64,000 bases of DNA from Pseudomonas paraglycinae (GTDB lineage Bacteria > Pseudomonadota > Gammaproteobacteria > Pseudomonadales > Pseudomonadaceae), in contig NZ_BQHR01000002.1 of assembly GCF_021601625.1 (NCBI RefSeq), positions 124,001-188,000 of the forward strand. The letters run 5' to 3'. Below the pieces are notes generated by a model that saw only the letters and a list, made by a program, of their open reading frames with translations, did not search any database and was not told the origin of the DNA. Positions within the stretch are counted from its first letter, which is position 1, and the number at the start of each line of letters is the position of its first letter. Of the stretch, positions 8,114-18,756 are shown piece by piece. The position numbers and the translations under genes are program-made.

Positions 8114-8770
8114 TTAGCGAGTCGACACCGGGCGTTTCACCCAGACTGGCGACAGGTTGCTGCCGTTGCCGGTGACGTACAGCACGGCTGCTTCACCGCG
8201 CTCCAGGGCGACCGGTTTCACGTCGCCGACTTTCTTGTCACCTTCGTACAGCGCCAGGCTGACTTTCACCGGGTTGATTTCACGCTCGCCACGGCCCTTG
8301 GCGGCCACGTTCGGCACCACGTCGGTCTTGCCGTCGGCGGTCTTCAGGGTCAGCGGTTTGTCGCTGAGGTTCTGCACGCGCACCAGGGATTTCTGCTTGT
8401 TCTTGAACGGTGGTTCTTCGATCAGTTGCGGCGCGCCGGAAGCGTTGTTGACCAGGGTGTAGTAATGGTCACCGGCGAGTTTCACCGGCAGGGTCTGGCT
8501 GCCGACCTTGGCGCTGTAGTCGCCGCCCGGCATGAAGCTGAAGTCGCTGCTGGCCAGCGGCGCGACGTCGCTCAGATTGGTGCTGCCGACGGTGGCGCTG
8601 ACTTCAGCGTTGCTGGCGTTGTAGACGCGCACGAAGGTCGAGCCTTTCGGTGCAGTCGGGCCGTACAGCGCAGCGTCGCCACCGGCGAAGGCCTGGACCG
8701 ACAGCACGCTCAGACCCGCAACCAGAGCGAAGCGTTTGGCGAGACGACGAGGAGTTGTAGTGAAAGTCAT
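8114..8770 (-). CDS. algF: AlgF, alginate O-acetylation protein
   Basis: The 218-residue periplasmic protein has a signal peptide (cleavage after VQAFA) and then two beta-sandwich-like halves (DAALYGPTAPKGSTFVRVYNAS..., and KSLVRVQNLSDKPLTLKTADG...). It matches AlgF, which is required with AlgI and AlgJ to acetylate mannuronate residues. Length and operon place, directly after algJ, agree. GAGAGG lies upstream of the ATG. AlgF has no recognised catalytic site and is thought to act as an adaptor or carrier in acetyl transfer. Confidence 0.95.
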   Translation of the reverse strand: MTFTTTPRRLAKRFALVAGLSVLSVQAFAGGDAALYGPTAPKGSTFVRVYNASNAEVSATVGSTNLSDVAPLASSDFSFMPGGDYSAKVGSQTLPVKLAGDHYYTLVNNASGAPQLIEEPPFKNKQKSLVRVQNLSDKPLTLKTADGKTDVVPNVAAKGRGEREINPVKVSLALYEGDKKVGDVKPVALERGEAAVLYVTGNGSNLSPVWVKRPVSTR

Positions 8771-8784
8771 GGTGTACCTCTCTT

Positions 8785-9957
8785 TCAGTTTTGCGCCCGA
8801 TCGGGCGTCTCGGATTTAGTGTTTACAGCTACGTTTTGTTGGCGCGCGCCGGCTTGTTTAAGCTCTGCGACCCACTGTGGGTCGGCGTCGCCGATTTCGT
8901 TGTTCACAGGCAGATATCGTTCAGGAAACTCCCAGATCAGCACCTGTGGCGGGCTGTTCTTGAAGTCATCGCTTTTCAGGTAGCTGAGCATCGGCAGAAT
9001 CGGGCCGTGGCCGTCTTCGGCGTAATTGACGACGTCGCTGTGCAGCGCTTGCTTGAGTGCACCGACGAAGTTCCAGTTCGGGTTGGCGCTGTAGCTGGTG
9101 CCGATCAGGGCGACCGGCACTTCGCTGTTGGCGAACAGGGCGTCGTTCCCGGCAGGTTGCTCGACGGCCACGGTGTTGCGCTTTTGCAGCGGCTCCTTGG
9201 CCGGCATCAGGTTTTCGAACAGCGGATCCAGCGGCAGGAACAGACGCAGGTCGCCCTTGTGCGTGACCTTCTCCGCCGGGGTGGTGACGAAGCGCTGCGG
9301 CTCGCCGCTGAGCGGGAACTTGTCAGCGATGGTCTTGGCCAGGGTGTTGGCGGCGATTTCCGCGCCTTCAGGTGTCCAGTGGGTGTCGGTGCGCAGGAAC
9401 ACTTGCTGACCGTTCTGCTTGGCCGCTTGCAGCGGGCCGAGCAGGTCGGGGGCAAGGATCTTGTCTGCCGCGACACGGGCGTGGAAGTCCTGATAAAGGT
9501 TGGCGTGGATGCTCGCCGGTTTCACTTCACCCAGGTGTTCCGGGTACAGGCGAACCTTGGCCGGCACGATCGCCATCACCAGTTTCACGCCTTTCTCTTT
9601 CAGGGTCTGGCGCACGCCTTCGACCAGCGCGTAGTTGCCTTGCAGGTTCAGTTCTTCGTTGACGATCGGGTTGAATTCCTCATCGCTGTACAACCACTGA
9701 TCGCGACCGAGCACCACGCCCGGACGACCTTCGTTGAACAGTTTGAAATCCAGCGCGGCCCAGAGGTTGGTGCCCAGGCGCTTGATCGGAAATTCGTCGT
9801 CGTAGTGGGTTTCCACGGCTTTGGTCCAGCGACCGTTGAGCACCGTCGCATCGGCGTTGGTGCTGAAGCCGAAGAAGCTGCGCACCGACCACAGACCGAG
9901 CACCAGCAGGGTCACCAGAAACAGCGCGATGTAGAAGATGCGTAATGAGCGGGTCAT
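8785..9957 (-). CDS. algJ: AlgJ, alginate O-acetyltransferase component
   Basis: The 390-residue protein has an N-terminal membrane anchor/signal (LRIFYIALFLVTLLVLGLWSV) and an SGNH-like periplasmic domain. The Asp-His pair is seen in RTDTHWTPEG (D191, H193), and the nucleophile Ser lies in LIGTSYS. AlgJ removes acetyl groups from a donor and passes them toward AlgX for alginate acetylation. It is paralogous to AlgX in this operon. GAGG lies eight bases before the ATG, and only about ten bases separate it from algI. Confidence 0.95.
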   Translation of the reverse strand: MTRSLRIFYIALFLVTLLVLGLWSVRSFFGFSTNADATVLNGRWTKAVETHYDDEFPIKRLGTNLWAALDFKLFNEGRPGVVLGRDQWLYSDEEFNPIVNEELNLQGNYALVEGVRQTLKEKGVKLVMAIVPAKVRLYPEHLGEVKPASIHANLYQDFHARVAADKILAPDLLGPLQAAKQNGQQVFLRTDTHWTPEGAEIAANTLAKTIADKFPLSGEPQRFVTTPAEKVTHKGDLRLFLPLDPLFENLMPAKEPLQKRNTVAVEQPAGNDALFANSEVPVALIGTSYSANPNWNFVGALKQALHSDVVNYAEDGHGPILPMLSYLKSDDFKNSPPQVLIWEFPERYLPVNNEIGDADPQWVAELKQAGARQQNVAVNTKSETPDRAQN

Positions 9958-9967
9958 GTCAGATCCC

Positions 9968-11533
9968 TCAGAACTGGAAGTAAAGGAACGGCGAGAAGCT
10001 TTGCGCCGAGAGTTTGAGAATCGAGGCGATGAACAGCAGCAGGATCAACCCGCGCATCACGTAGCGCGACCAGTCCGCGGTCCAGTAGGCCGGTTGCACC
10101 TGGGCTTCGACGCCGACGGTGTAGCCAGGCTCGTGGATGCTCGCCGGGTTTTCGCCCGGGGCTGCCTTGATCATTCCCGGAGTCGCTGTGGCCGGGCCAT
10201 TGGCCTCGACGTTGACCTCAGGTTTGCTCTTGGCAGGCGGCTGATTGGTGTACAGATCGCGCAGGCCGAAAAACGCCAGAGTCACGTAAGCCACAACCAG
10301 GGTCGCGACTTGGAGGCCGGTGAGGCTGGCCTGATTGAGTTCCGACAGCGACCAGTCGCCGAAGCTGAACATCGCGCCGTACATGCGGCCGGCAACGTGC
10401 AGGTTCTCGGCGCGGAAGATCACCCAGCCCATGACCACCAGCAGGAAGGTCAGCGCCCAGCGAATCGGATTGAGGCTGCGCGGCGCGGTGTTGAGGCCGA
10501 GCATTTTTTCGATCGCCAGCCACATGCCGTGCCACGCACCCCAGACGATGTAGGTGATGTTCGCGCCGTGCCACAGACCACCGAGCAGCATGGTCAGAAA
10601 CAGGTTGCGATAGGTCATCAGCGTGCCTTTACGGTTACCGCCGAGGGTGATGTAGAGGTAGTCACGCAGCCAGGTCGACAGGCTGATGTGCCAGCGGCGC
10701 CAGAACTCGGTAATCGACTGGCTGATGTACGGCTGCTTGAAGTTTTCCATGAAGCGGAAACCCATCATCAGGCCCAGGCCGATGGCCATGTCGCTGTAAC
10801 CGGAGAAGTCGAAATACAGCTGCGCGGTGTAGGCCAGTGCGCCGAGCCAGGCGTCGCCCGTGGTCGGGTTTTGCAGGGCGAAGCAATGGTCGGCCACCAC
10901 GGCGAGGGTGTCGGCGATGAAGACCTTCTTGATGAAACCCTGCATGAACCGCGTGCAGCCCTCGGAGAACTTGTCGAGGGTGTGGGTGCGGTTGTTGAAC
11001 TGATCGGCCAGGTCACGGAAACGCAGCACGGGGCCGGCGATCAGGTGCGGGAAGATCGCCACGAACGCTGCAAAGTCGATCAGGTTGCGGGTGGCCGGAG
11101 TGTCGCCGCGGTAGACGTCGATGATGTAGCTGATCGACTCGAAGATGTAGAACGAGATACCGATCGGCAACAGTACGTGGGTGAGGATGAACGGCTCAAG
11201 CCCCATCGAGGTCATGATCGCGTTGATGCTGTCGACGCCGAAATTGGCGTACTTGAAGTAGCCGAGGATGCACAGGTCCACCGCCACACCGAGCAACAGC
11301 CAGCGCTGGGCCGGTTTGCTGCGCACGCCGGCGGCGCCGACTTTCAGGCCGATCCAGTAGTTCCACAGGGTGACGCCGGCGAACAGCGCCAGGAAGTCCA
11401 CCCGCCACCACGCGTAGAACACGTAGCTGGCGATCAGCAGCAGCAGGTTGCGATAGCGTTGCCCGCTCAGGTAGTACAAGCCGAGAAAGATCGGCAAGAA
11501 CAGAAACAGGAACACGTTGGATGAAAATACCAT
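9968..11533 (-). CDS. algI: AlgI, MBOAT-family alginate O-acetyltransferase
   Basis: The 521-residue polytopic inner-membrane protein of the membrane-bound O-acyltransferase superfamily carries the conserved GGLWHGANITYIVWGAWHG region with the essential His. FDFSGYSDMAIGLGLMMGF and EFWRRWHISLSTWLRDY are further family hallmarks. AlgI is proposed to move acetyl groups across the inner membrane to AlgJ/AlgX. The ATG at 11533 is preceded by GGAGAG and gives the family length; a reading from 11572 adds an unlikely hydrophilic stretch. A palindromic repeat lies in the gap upstream toward algL. Confidence 0.96.
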   Translation of the reverse strand: MVFSSNVFLFLFLPIFLGLYYLSGQRYRNLLLLIASYVFYAWWRVDFLALFAGVTLWNYWIGLKVGAAGVRSKPAQRWLLLGVAVDLCILGYFKYANFGVDSINAIMTSMGLEPFILTHVLLPIGISFYIFESISYIIDVYRGDTPATRNLIDFAAFVAIFPHLIAGPVLRFRDLADQFNNRTHTLDKFSEGCTRFMQGFIKKVFIADTLAVVADHCFALQNPTTGDAWLGALAYTAQLYFDFSGYSDMAIGLGLMMGFRFMENFKQPYISQSITEFWRRWHISLSTWLRDYLYITLGGNRKGTLMTYRNLFLTMLLGGLWHGANITYIVWGAWHGMWLAIEKMLGLNTAPRSLNPIRWALTFLLVVMGWVIFRAENLHVAGRMYGAMFSFGDWSLSELNQASLTGLQVATLVVAYVTLAFFGLRDLYTNQPPAKSKPEVNVEANGPATATPGMIKAAPGENPASIHEPGYTVGVEAQVQPAYWTADWSRYVMRGLILLLFIASILKLSAQSFSPFLYFQF

Positions 11534-11619
11534 CCCGATCTCTCCATGTTTGAACCAACAGTCAAGGGCCAAAGCCCCCCCAAACCCCCCGTGGTGTTGG
11601 AGGGGTGAAACAGTCCTGC

Positions 11620-11650
11620 GATCGTTCCCACGCAGAGCGTGGGAACGATC
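11620..11650. repeat. Palindromic repeat inside the alginate operon (algL-algI gap)
   Basis: GATCGTTCCCACGC and GCGTGGGAACGATC form a perfect 14-bp inverted repeat around AGA. This sequence type is a dispersed palindromic element in P. fluorescens-group genomes. Here it lies in the approximately 130-base gap between algL and algI. Confidence 0.75.
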
Positions 11651-11663
11651 AGCCGATCAGCGA

Positions 11664-12788
11664 CTAACTGCCCTTGTTACCTTTCTCGTGCGAAGGGTCG
11701 TAGACCTTGGTCAAGTCGCCGCCGAGGCGGAAGGTCTTGAACGGCTGCATGCCGTGCTTCTTCTCGATCACATCCGGCGAACAGGTGTAGAGGGTGCAGA
11801 ACGGCTCAAGCCAGGCGAATTTCATGTCCTGTTTCAGGTCGGTCATGTCCTGCTCTTTGCCGTTCTTCTTCTCGAAGTCCTCGGGATCTTTCACCCCGGC
11901 CAACACCCGGTCACCCAGACGTTTCAGCGCGCCGTTGTTTTCCTGACGCAGATCCACACCGTTGACCTGGGCGAAACTGGCGATCATCGCCAGCGGCGGC
12001 AGGGCGTAGTTGTGATAGGCGAGGGCGCGTTGCTGGCGCTTGAGTTCGTTCGGCAGGAAACCGTCGGCATCGACTTGATTGACGCCGACCTTGTATTCCT
12101 TGACTGCCCAATCGAACAGGTCGCGGCGGTTGGTCGCGACCGACGTCGCCATCACCGACCAGGCTGCCCAGTACGAGTGGTTGTTGGTTTTTTCCAGCGG
12201 CAGGTTGTCCCAGTCGCTGACCACCTGATCGGCCATTTTGCTGAACCAGGCTTCGATCACCTGGGCTTCCTGCTGGTGCTGGGCCAGCGGATGAGAGTCG
12301 GAGAACTTCAGGCGAATGTACGAAGAGGCCATGCTGCCCAGCGCCCATTTGCGCATCGACTTGCCGGTGTGGTTGAAATCCTTCGACATCAACGCATCGG
12401 CCTTGGCCCAGGCAGTCAACCAATTCAGCGTGCAATCGAGCTGTTCCGGACGACCGTCGCGCATGAACTGCATCACCCGTTTGGCAGTGCCGCGCTCAAG
12501 TGTGGTGATGTCTTTGGTGGTGTCGCGAAAGGCTTTTTCCGACTGCACGTTCAGCGTCGCGCGGGCCTTGTCCGAGCCTTCGTATTTGCTGCGAAATTGC
12601 AGTGGCCCGGTGTAGGGCGTCGGCATTGCATCGCAGCCTTCGCTCTTGTCGCCGGTCTTGAATTTATCCACAGGCGCGAAGTAGCCCTGTGGAGGACGCA
12701 GCGGCGCGGCGGCCTGCGCGGTGCCGGCGAAGATCGCCAGCCCGAGCAGCGTCGGCGCCAAAAGAGTTTTCAGTTTCGGATTTCGCAT
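11664..12788 (-). CDS. algL: AlgL, periplasmic alginate lyase
   Basis: The 374-residue protein has a signal peptide ([18 protein letters not shown]) and the all-helical alpha/alpha-toroid of PL5 lyases, with the catalytic motif NNHSYW and the downstream R/Y-rich helix. AlgL degrades alginate by beta-elimination. During export it clears polymer that strays into the periplasm. Two ATGs are possible. The one at 12788 has GAGG six bases upstream and is chosen; the one at 12800 overlaps the algX stop and would add four residues. Confidence 0.95.
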   Translation of the reverse strand: MRNPKLKTLLAPTLLGLAIFAGTAQAAAPLRPPQGYFAPVDKFKTGDKSEGCDAMPTPYTGPLQFRSKYEGSDKARATLNVQSEKAFRDTTKDITTLERGTAKRVMQFMRDGRPEQLDCTLNWLTAWAKADALMSKDFNHTGKSMRKWALGSMASSYIRLKFSDSHPLAQHQQEAQVIEAWFSKMADQVVSDWDNLPLEKTNNHSYWAAWSVMATSVATNRRDLFDWAVKEYKVGVNQVDADGFLPNELKRQQRALAYHNYALPPLAMIASFAQVNGVDLRQENNGALKRLGDRVLAGVKDPEDFEKKNGKEQDMTDLKQDMKFAWLEPFCTLYTCSPDVIEKKHGMQPFKTFRLGGDLTKVYDPSHEKGNKGS

Positions 12789-12796
12789 AGCAGACC

Positions 12797-14248
12797 TCAT
12801 TGCCCGACCTGAGCGGTTTGTGGCCCAGCGCCCGGGAATACGTTGCGTTTGCAGATTTTCGCTTCGACTTTCTGTGGCGCGGTGCCCGCTTCCGGGCCCT
12901 GGACTTCGACTGCCAGCAGGTTTTGCGAGGCCCAGTCTTCGTCCGTGCGCAACTCAAAGGCGAAACGACCGTCGGTGTCGGAGGTTTCCGGTTTCTCGAT
13001 CTTGATGTCCTCGTGGCGACCGTTCATGTACCAGAGGGTGGCTTGCAGGGTTTTCACCGAGGTGTCGGCGAAGCGGATGTCGACCTGATGGCTGCTGTTC
13101 TGCAGGTTCAGGTTCTCGCTGTTGACCAGCAGTTCTTGTTTGCCGCCCGGCTTGAGCGTGGTACTGGCGGACATTTGCGCCTCTTTGCCTTCGCAGCCGT
13201 TGTCGAGCAGCGCCATCATCTGGCGATAGATGGTTTCCTGGTCGAGGCGGTACAGCGGCGAGAATTCCCAGATGAGAATTTTCGGCGGCGTCTTCTGGAA
13301 TTCGTCGCTGCCCAGGTACTGCAGCATCGAACCTTCCAGACCGCCGCCGGGGAACGCGACGTTGAGAATGTCGGCGCCGATGGCTTCTTCAAGGAAACCG
13401 GCGAAGTTGTAGTTCTTGCCGCTGTGCGAAGTGCCGACCAGGGTGATTTGCGGATTGCCGGAATCGCCGAACAGATCGCCGTCACCCGCTTCGCCTTTCG
13501 GCTCGGTGGTGAACTGGTCCATGTACTGGATCGCGTAACTGGTGCCGCACAGTTGCCCGGCCATGTTGTGCAGGGTGCCGGTCTTGCCCATGCGCCCGGA
13601 GCGTTTGGTTTCGAACTCACGCTTGGGAATGTCGGCGAAAGCCGGGATCTGCTTGACCTTCTCGGCGACGATTTTCGCCGTGCGCTGGGCACCGTAAGGG
13701 GTCCAGTGCTGGTCACCGCGGAAGTAGAAATCGTGGGCGGGCAGGGTGTCCGGCAGCGACTCGTTGGTCAGCGGCGACAGGTCTGGCACCACGTAACCCA
13801 TCTTGGCGAAACGGCCGAGCATGGTCTTGTAGTTGCCCAGTGCTTTCTCGTAATCGAACGCGGCTTTTTCTGCCGGGTTGAGCTTGTTGCGGTTCACCAG
13901 ACCACGGGTTGGCTGGTAGACGATCACCAGTTCGACGCCTTTGGCCTTGAACGCATCGTGCAGCTGTTGCAGGCGTTTGTAGCCGGCCGGGGTGGTGTTG
14001 AACTCGGTGCGCAGGTCTTCCTGGGTCCGGAACAACCAGTCGCCCTGCGCCTGCACCAGAGTGGTGAAGTTCTGCTGGTAGCGGGTGGTGTAGTTCTTCG
14101 CGTCATGGGCGGCCGGGCACAGGCTGCAGCAAGGTTCGGCCGTGAATTTCGGCGGCTGGACTTCATCGGCGCGGGCGCCGTTGCTGGCCGCCAGAATGCC
14201 CACGGTCAGGGCCGACAGGCTGAGTAATTTGATCAGGTGTGGGTGCAT
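12797..14248 (-). CDS. algX: AlgX, alginate O-acetyltransferase
   Basis: The 483-residue periplasmic protein has a signal peptide, an SGNH-like catalytic domain with D179 and H181 in [10 protein letters not shown] and Ser in LVGTSHSG, and a C-terminal carbohydrate-binding module. Cysteines near the mature N-terminus (EPCCSLC) match the family's disulfides. AlgX is the terminal acetyltransferase acting on polymannuronate and a scaffold of the secretion complex with AlgK and MucD. GAGGATAATTTT precedes the ATG. Its stop overlaps the first possible algL start. Confidence 0.96.
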   Translation of the reverse strand: MHPHLIKLLSLSALTVGILAASNGARADEVQPPKFTAEPCCSLCPAAHDAKNYTTRYQQNFTTLVQAQGDWLFRTQEDLRTEFNTTPAGYKRLQQLHDAFKAKGVELVIVYQPTRGLVNRNKLNPAEKAAFDYEKALGNYKTMLGRFAKMGYVVPDLSPLTNESLPDTLPAHDFYFRGDQHWTPYGAQRTAKIVAEKVKQIPAFADIPKREFETKRSGRMGKTGTLHNMAGQLCGTSYAIQYMDQFTTEPKGEAGDGDLFGDSGNPQITLVGTSHSGKNYNFAGFLEEAIGADILNVAFPGGGLEGSMLQYLGSDEFQKTPPKILIWEFSPLYRLDQETIYRQMMALLDNGCEGKEAQMSASTTLKPGGKQELLVNSENLNLQNSSHQVDIRFADTSVKTLQATLWYMNGRHEDIKIEKPETSDTDGRFAFELRTDEDWASQNLLAVEVQGPEAGTAPQKVEAKICKRNVFPGAGPQTAQVGQ

Positions 14249-14258
14249 AAAATTATCC

Positions 14259-15830
14259 TCAGTCCTGCAATTCGGTCTGGCGTTCGACAGGGTCGATCAG
14301 CACGGCTTTCTGCTGGCGCACCAGCAGGTCGAGAATTTCATCCTGGCGCTCGCCAAGGATGCCGTTGAAGCTGATGCCGCTGGATTTGGTCGGCGCCAGC
14401 ATCGACACGCGATACAGCTCGACACTCAGTGGCGAATCGATCGACAGCGGGCCGCTGCCGTTGGCCGCCAGTTCACCGCCGACCACGATCAGCGAAACCT
14501 GGGCGTCGAACGGGTCGAGCTTGATGTCACGGTCGGTGTCGGTCAGGTCCTTGATGTGCCCGTAGACGCCGGTCAAACCGTTGGCCATGGCGACGTTTTC
14601 GTAGAGGCGGATGTTCACGCTGTTACGAATGCGGATGCCGTGGCGCTTGTTGCTGATGACCTTGTTGCCCCACAGCAGGTTGTCGGCGGACTCGTAGAGG
14701 GTGATGCCGTCGGTGTGGTTCTTGTAGATCTCGTTGTAGGCAATGATGTTGTTGACGCTGTTACGGTCGATCACCAGCCCCGAGAGGTGGTTGTCGTAGC
14801 TTTTGTTGTTGAAGATGAAGCTGTCGTTCACCTCACGGGAAATGATGATCCCGTGCTTCTTCTTCGTGCCGTACACCGTGTTCTCGGCAATGATCAGGCC
14901 GTGGGAGCGGTCGTGCGGGTCGATGCCGTAGACGATGTTGTCCTTGTAGGTGTTGCCCTTGACCACGAAGTCGCGGGTCTCGTAGCAGTAGAAGCCGTAC
15001 CACATGTCCGAGAACTCGGAGCCGACGATCCAGCCGGTCGGCTCGGGACGCTTGAGCACCTTGGCCATGTTCGGCGTGTACTGGGAAATACTCACGCCGT
15101 AGGACTTACTGTTGGCGTAGCCGAAGCTGGCCATCTTGCTGTTGACGATGTAGGTCTCGGTGCCGCCCCAGGCCAGCAGGAACGGGCGGAATTCCTTCGG
15201 CGAACGGAAGGTCGCCGGGCCGTTTTCCTTCTCGCGCCAGCCGGTGACCTTGGTGTCACGCACGAACAGCTGGCCGTCGTTGACCAGGAACGAACCGGCC
15301 TCCTGGGACAGGCGCAATTCCTGGGTCTGGCCGTCGATTTCGAGGATGCCTTTGCGGCCGACCACTATCGGCAACTTCGCCAGATACACGCCCGGCGAGG
15401 TTTCGCTGAAGTACTGCTTCGGCAGCTTCTGCGCCAGCTCTTTCAGGTTCATGTAGCCGTCGTCGACGAAGATCGCCTGCGGGATGCCGTGCTGACGCAC
15501 CACCCATTCGGCCATCTTGTTGTCGCCGCCGATGAAGTCCTTCAGGGCGTCTTCCTGCATCATCCGGCGCACACTGATCTTGCCCGGTTTGCTGCGCACG
15601 ATTTTCGCGGCGGCGGCTTCGGCGGTGTAGCCGGAGAGGTCGGGCAATTTCGGCTTGGCCAGTTCCAGCGCTTCGGTCGGCGCGCTGCTGACGGTGTAGG
15701 TCTTGGCCTGTTGCAGCTCCTTGGCAGTGGTCACCGGCTTGGCTGGTTCCACACTGGCGAAGGCGCCGGCCGAGGCCAGCAGCATCGCGCCGGCCAGCAG
15801 GCTGATTGAGCCTTTGCGGGCACTGTTCAT
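14259..15830 (-). CDS. algG: AlgG, poly(beta-D-mannuronate) C5-epimerase
   Basis: The 523-residue protein has a signal peptide (ISLLAGAMLLASAGAFA) and a right-handed parallel beta-helix built of repeats such as NTYKDNIVYGIDPHDRSHGLIIAENTVYG. The catalytic DPHD motif lies within them. It epimerises D-mannuronate to L-guluronate in the periplasm and guides polymer to the outer membrane. The ATG at 15830 follows AGGGAG; the 15857 reading overlaps algE. The C-terminus holds additional DxxD-rich coils. Confidence 0.96.
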   Translation of the reverse strand: MNSARKGSISLLAGAMLLASAGAFASVEPAKPVTTAKELQQAKTYTVSSAPTEALELAKPKLPDLSGYTAEAAAAKIVRSKPGKISVRRMMQEDALKDFIGGDNKMAEWVVRQHGIPQAIFVDDGYMNLKELAQKLPKQYFSETSPGVYLAKLPIVVGRKGILEIDGQTQELRLSQEAGSFLVNDGQLFVRDTKVTGWREKENGPATFRSPKEFRPFLLAWGGTETYIVNSKMASFGYANSKSYGVSISQYTPNMAKVLKRPEPTGWIVGSEFSDMWYGFYCYETRDFVVKGNTYKDNIVYGIDPHDRSHGLIIAENTVYGTKKKHGIIISREVNDSFIFNNKSYDNHLSGLVIDRNSVNNIIAYNEIYKNHTDGITLYESADNLLWGNKVISNKRHGIRIRNSVNIRLYENVAMANGLTGVYGHIKDLTDTDRDIKLDPFDAQVSLIVVGGELAANGSGPLSIDSPLSVELYRVSMLAPTKSSGISFNGILGERQDEILDLLVRQQKAVLIDPVERQTELQD

Positions 15831-15856
15831 GTCGGGCACTCCCTTGGCGGTCAGCA

Positions 15857-17344
15857 TCAGAAGCGCCAGATCACGTCGATGAACGCGCGGTGCATGTACG
15901 AATCAACCTGGCTGCCATAGGCATCACCCGGCTTGAACACACCGCCACGGAAACGTACCAGCGCCGACGGCTCGTCGATCGACTGGCTCAACGCCGCCGG
16001 CAGCAAGCCTTGCTTGAAGTACTTGGTGACCACCAGATCCATTTCCTGGCCCAGATCCTTGTTGCCGTCCTGCAGTGGCAGCGAGGTGCTGGAGAGGATC
16101 GCGCCGGTGACGTCGTCGGTGTTGTTTTCCACGGCGTTGATGCCGTTGCTGCCCACCGGCTTGTTGCCGTCCACGCGCCAGAACTTGTGGTAGATCAGGC
16201 TGGCGTCGTACTGGTCGTTGAGCATCCAGGAACCAAACAGGGTGGCGGTCTGCATGTTGTTCATTTCGCCACGGAAGGCTTCGCCGAAACGGTGAACGCG
16301 GGAGCGAGTACCGGTGTAGTTCGAGCGGTTGCTTTCCAGGCCGTTCTGTTCGTAATCGGCGCTGGCGCGGGCATAGGCCGCACCGACCTGCCATTGCGGA
16401 TCGAGGCGCAGACGCACACCGATGTCGGTGGCCCAGCCGTCGACGTTGTCACTGCGCTTGGCTTGCGCCGGACGAGTGCCATCGGCGTTGAGGGCGTTGA
16501 CCGTGTCGCGGTCGCCGCTCATGCCGGTGATGCTGCCCCAGTAGTTGACGGTGTTGGTGTTGCGCCAGTTGTAGGCGTCGCTGTCGGCGGTCAGGCCGAG
16601 CCAGCTGATGTCGCCGTTTTCTTTCTTGTCCAGCGAATCGCCGGCCACGCCCGGCTCCGGATAGTCGAGCTTGCCGTCGTCATGGGTGTGGTGGCCGCGA
16701 ATCCCGACCCAGTTGCCCGGCGTCCACTGGTAAGCAGCATCGGCGTAGGCGTGCAGGCGATCCTTGTCTTTCGGTGCCAGCTCTTTCAAGTCGGTGCGGT
16801 ATTCGCTGAAGCGTTCGGCAACACCGGCGTTGGCCCGCAGCAGGGTGGTGTCGAAAGTCCAGTTCAGGGCTTCGATGTTGGTGTCGCGCCACTGGCCGTC
16901 GTCATTGCGCAGACGCTGGCGACCGAACTTGAGGATCTCGCCGGGGTAGGGCGTCAGGCCGCTGTAGCCGACCCAGAACTCGCGCATCGCCAGGTAGTTT
17001 TTCTTGGTCTTGCGGTCGCCGTTGTCGGTGGTCTGGGTGCCTTCGCTGTCGGACTGCTGCAGGGTGTCGGTCTCGATGATGTCGGTCGAGGTCACGGCCT
17101 GGCCCATGGCGTAGGCGCTCCACGCGCCGCTTTCGCCATAGACCCACGGACGCAGGTCGAGGCCGAGGCCGTTGACGTCGCCGCCGCTGGCGGTGCCGAG
17201 GTCGCGGTCGTCTTCGGACTGGCCGGTGATTTTCACTTCGAGGCCGAAGTTCTTCGATTCAGTCATCGCGGCCAGGGTCGGGCAAGACCAGATCAGCGCG
17301 AACGTGAGGCCAATGCCGGCCTTCACAAAGGGATTCAATTTCAT
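15857..17344 (-). CDS. algE: AlgE, outer-membrane alginate export porin
   Basis: The 495-residue precursor has a signal peptide ([18 protein letters not shown]), many alternating amphipathic strands and a C-terminal W-R-F typical of outer-membrane barrels. AlgE forms the 18-stranded, electropositive pore through which alginate leaves the cell; AlgK promotes its localisation. GAGG lies upstream of the ATG, which overlaps the algK stop by four bases, so the two are translationally coupled. Confidence 0.95.
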   Translation of the reverse strand: MKLNPFVKAGIGLTFALIWSCPTLAAMTESKNFGLEVKITGQSEDDRDLGTASGGDVNGLGLDLRPWVYGESGAWSAYAMGQAVTSTDIIETDTLQQSDSEGTQTTDNGDRKTKKNYLAMREFWVGYSGLTPYPGEILKFGRQRLRNDDGQWRDTNIEALNWTFDTTLLRANAGVAERFSEYRTDLKELAPKDKDRLHAYADAAYQWTPGNWVGIRGHHTHDDGKLDYPEPGVAGDSLDKKENGDISWLGLTADSDAYNWRNTNTVNYWGSITGMSGDRDTVNALNADGTRPAQAKRSDNVDGWATDIGVRLRLDPQWQVGAAYARASADYEQNGLESNRSNYTGTRSRVHRFGEAFRGEMNNMQTATLFGSWMLNDQYDASLIYHKFWRVDGNKPVGSNGINAVENNTDDVTGAILSSTSLPLQDGNKDLGQEMDLVVTKYFKQGLLPAALSQSIDEPSALVRFRGGVFKPGDAYGSQVDSYMHRAFIDVIWRF

Positions 17345-18747
17345 AATTTTTCCTCGCCGTCTTCTTCTTGCAGGGCGTGCAGTTGCAGCGTGTTCTGGCT
17401 CAGGGCGCCACGGGTCGCCTGTTCCTGTTGCAGCAGGCGCTGGGCCTCGGCCAAGCGCTCGGGCGGCAGCTGGGCGGCGAGGGTGGTCGCCAGCTCATCG
17501 GCTTGCGGGGTGTTTTGCGCCTTGGCCAACTGGCTGAACACGTAAGCGTTGACTGGGTCGGGCTTGGTGCCCTTGCCTTGGGAAAACAGCTGGGCGATGG
17601 CGAAGTCGGCGCTGTTCTGGCCGTTGCGCGCAGCGGTCAGGAGATGGTCGAGGGCCTTCTGTGGATAGACCTTGCCCAGGTAGCCACGGCGGTAGATCTG
17701 GCCGAGGTAGTAGTCGGCGGCGACTTCGCGGCCGACGGCTTTCTGGAAATGTTCCTCGGCGACTTTCGCGTCGGCCGGGACCAGTTTGCCTTCGTAGTAG
17801 AGCTTGCCCAGCAACAGCTCGGCGCGCGGCTGGTCGGCGGCGCGGCCGTTGTCCAGGTACTTCATCATCTGGTCGACGTCGCCCAGTTCCGGGAAGTCGT
17901 AGAGCAGTTGCGCGAGGGTGACCCACGACGCCGGGTAGCCTGGAGCGATCGGTTCGAGCAGCGACTGCGCGGTTTTTTCGTCGGTCTTGCCCAGGGTCGA
18001 ATCGGCCAGCACACGGGCCACCGAATCCACCCGCTGAGCACTGACGGTGCCGCGGCTGTAACCGGCCTGCAGCTGCTTGATCAGCTCGGCCTGTTGCTCC
18101 GGCGCGCCACGTTTCTGATAGACCGTGGCCAGCTCGACGTAGCAGATGTCGGTGGTGTTGATTGCAGCCTTGCAGATCTTTTCCACGTCATCCAGATGCT
18201 GGTCGTAAGTGCCTTGGGTGCGATACAGCAGCACCTGCGCCAGACCGGCTTCCGGGTAACCGGATTTGCGCCACTGATCGATCTGCTGCTGGGCGTTGAT
18301 GTTCGGGAAGCTGTGCGGGTATTGCAGGTACAGCATCGCGAGTGGGATCAACGTGTTGCCTTCGCCACTGGCGGCGGCTTTCTTCAGCAGGCTTTCGGCT
18401 TCCTGATGCTCGGCTTCGGTGGAACCGGGCTTGGCCACCAGCAAACGACCGAGTCGGGCCTGGGCACGCGGCGAAACACTGGCGGCGGCGCGGTAGGTGG
18501 CTTCGGCCTGTTTCATTTGTTCCGGATCGCGGCTGTCGACCTGGATATCGGCAAGGCCCACCTGGGCTTCGCTGTAACCCAGATCGGCCAGCGCACGGTA
18601 GTTCTGCGCGGCGGTCGCGGTGTCACCGCGCTTGAGCGCTTCGTTGGCCAGACGCTGGTCGGGCAGGCCGGCGCAACCGGCCAGGGCGATTGCCATGGCC
18701 AGCGTCAGCGGGACCGGCAGGATTCTGATAGGGCTCGTCACGGGCAT
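17341..18747 (-). CDS. algK: AlgK, outer-membrane lipoprotein with TPR/Sel1-like repeats
   Basis: The 468-residue lipoprotein has a signal sequence ending in the lipobox L-A-G-C (Cys about residue 24). Helical repeats follow ([35 protein letters not shown], and later Sel1-like [28 protein letters not shown]). AlgK scaffolds the periplasmic alginate complex and supports AlgE placement. The ATG at 18747 is only two bases after GAGG. A GTG at 18741 has better spacing and may be the true start, removing two residues. Confidence 0.94.
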   Translation of the reverse strand: MPVTSPIRILPVPLTLAMAIALAGCAGLPDQRLANEALKRGDTATAAQNYRALADLGYSEAQVGLADIQVDSRDPEQMKQAEATYRAAASVSPRAQARLGRLLVAKPGSTEAEHQEAESLLKKAAASGEGNTLIPLAMLYLQYPHSFPNINAQQQIDQWRKSGYPEAGLAQVLLYRTQGTYDQHLDDVEKICKAAINTTDICYVELATVYQKRGAPEQQAELIKQLQAGYSRGTVSAQRVDSVARVLADSTLGKTDEKTAQSLLEPIAPGYPASWVTLAQLLYDFPELGDVDQMMKYLDNGRAADQPRAELLLGKLYYEGKLVPADAKVAEEHFQKAVGREVAADYYLGQIYRRGYLGKVYPQKALDHLLTAARNGQNSADFAIAQLFSQGKGTKPDPVNAYVFSQLAKAQNTPQADELATTLAAQLPPERLAEAQRLLQQEQATRGALSQNTLQLHALQEEDGEEKL

Positions 18748-18756
18748 GTCCTCGAC

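Noticed and set aside
8791-11524. Long plus-strand frames opposite algJ and algI
   Set aside because: Mirror frames of well-identified genes.
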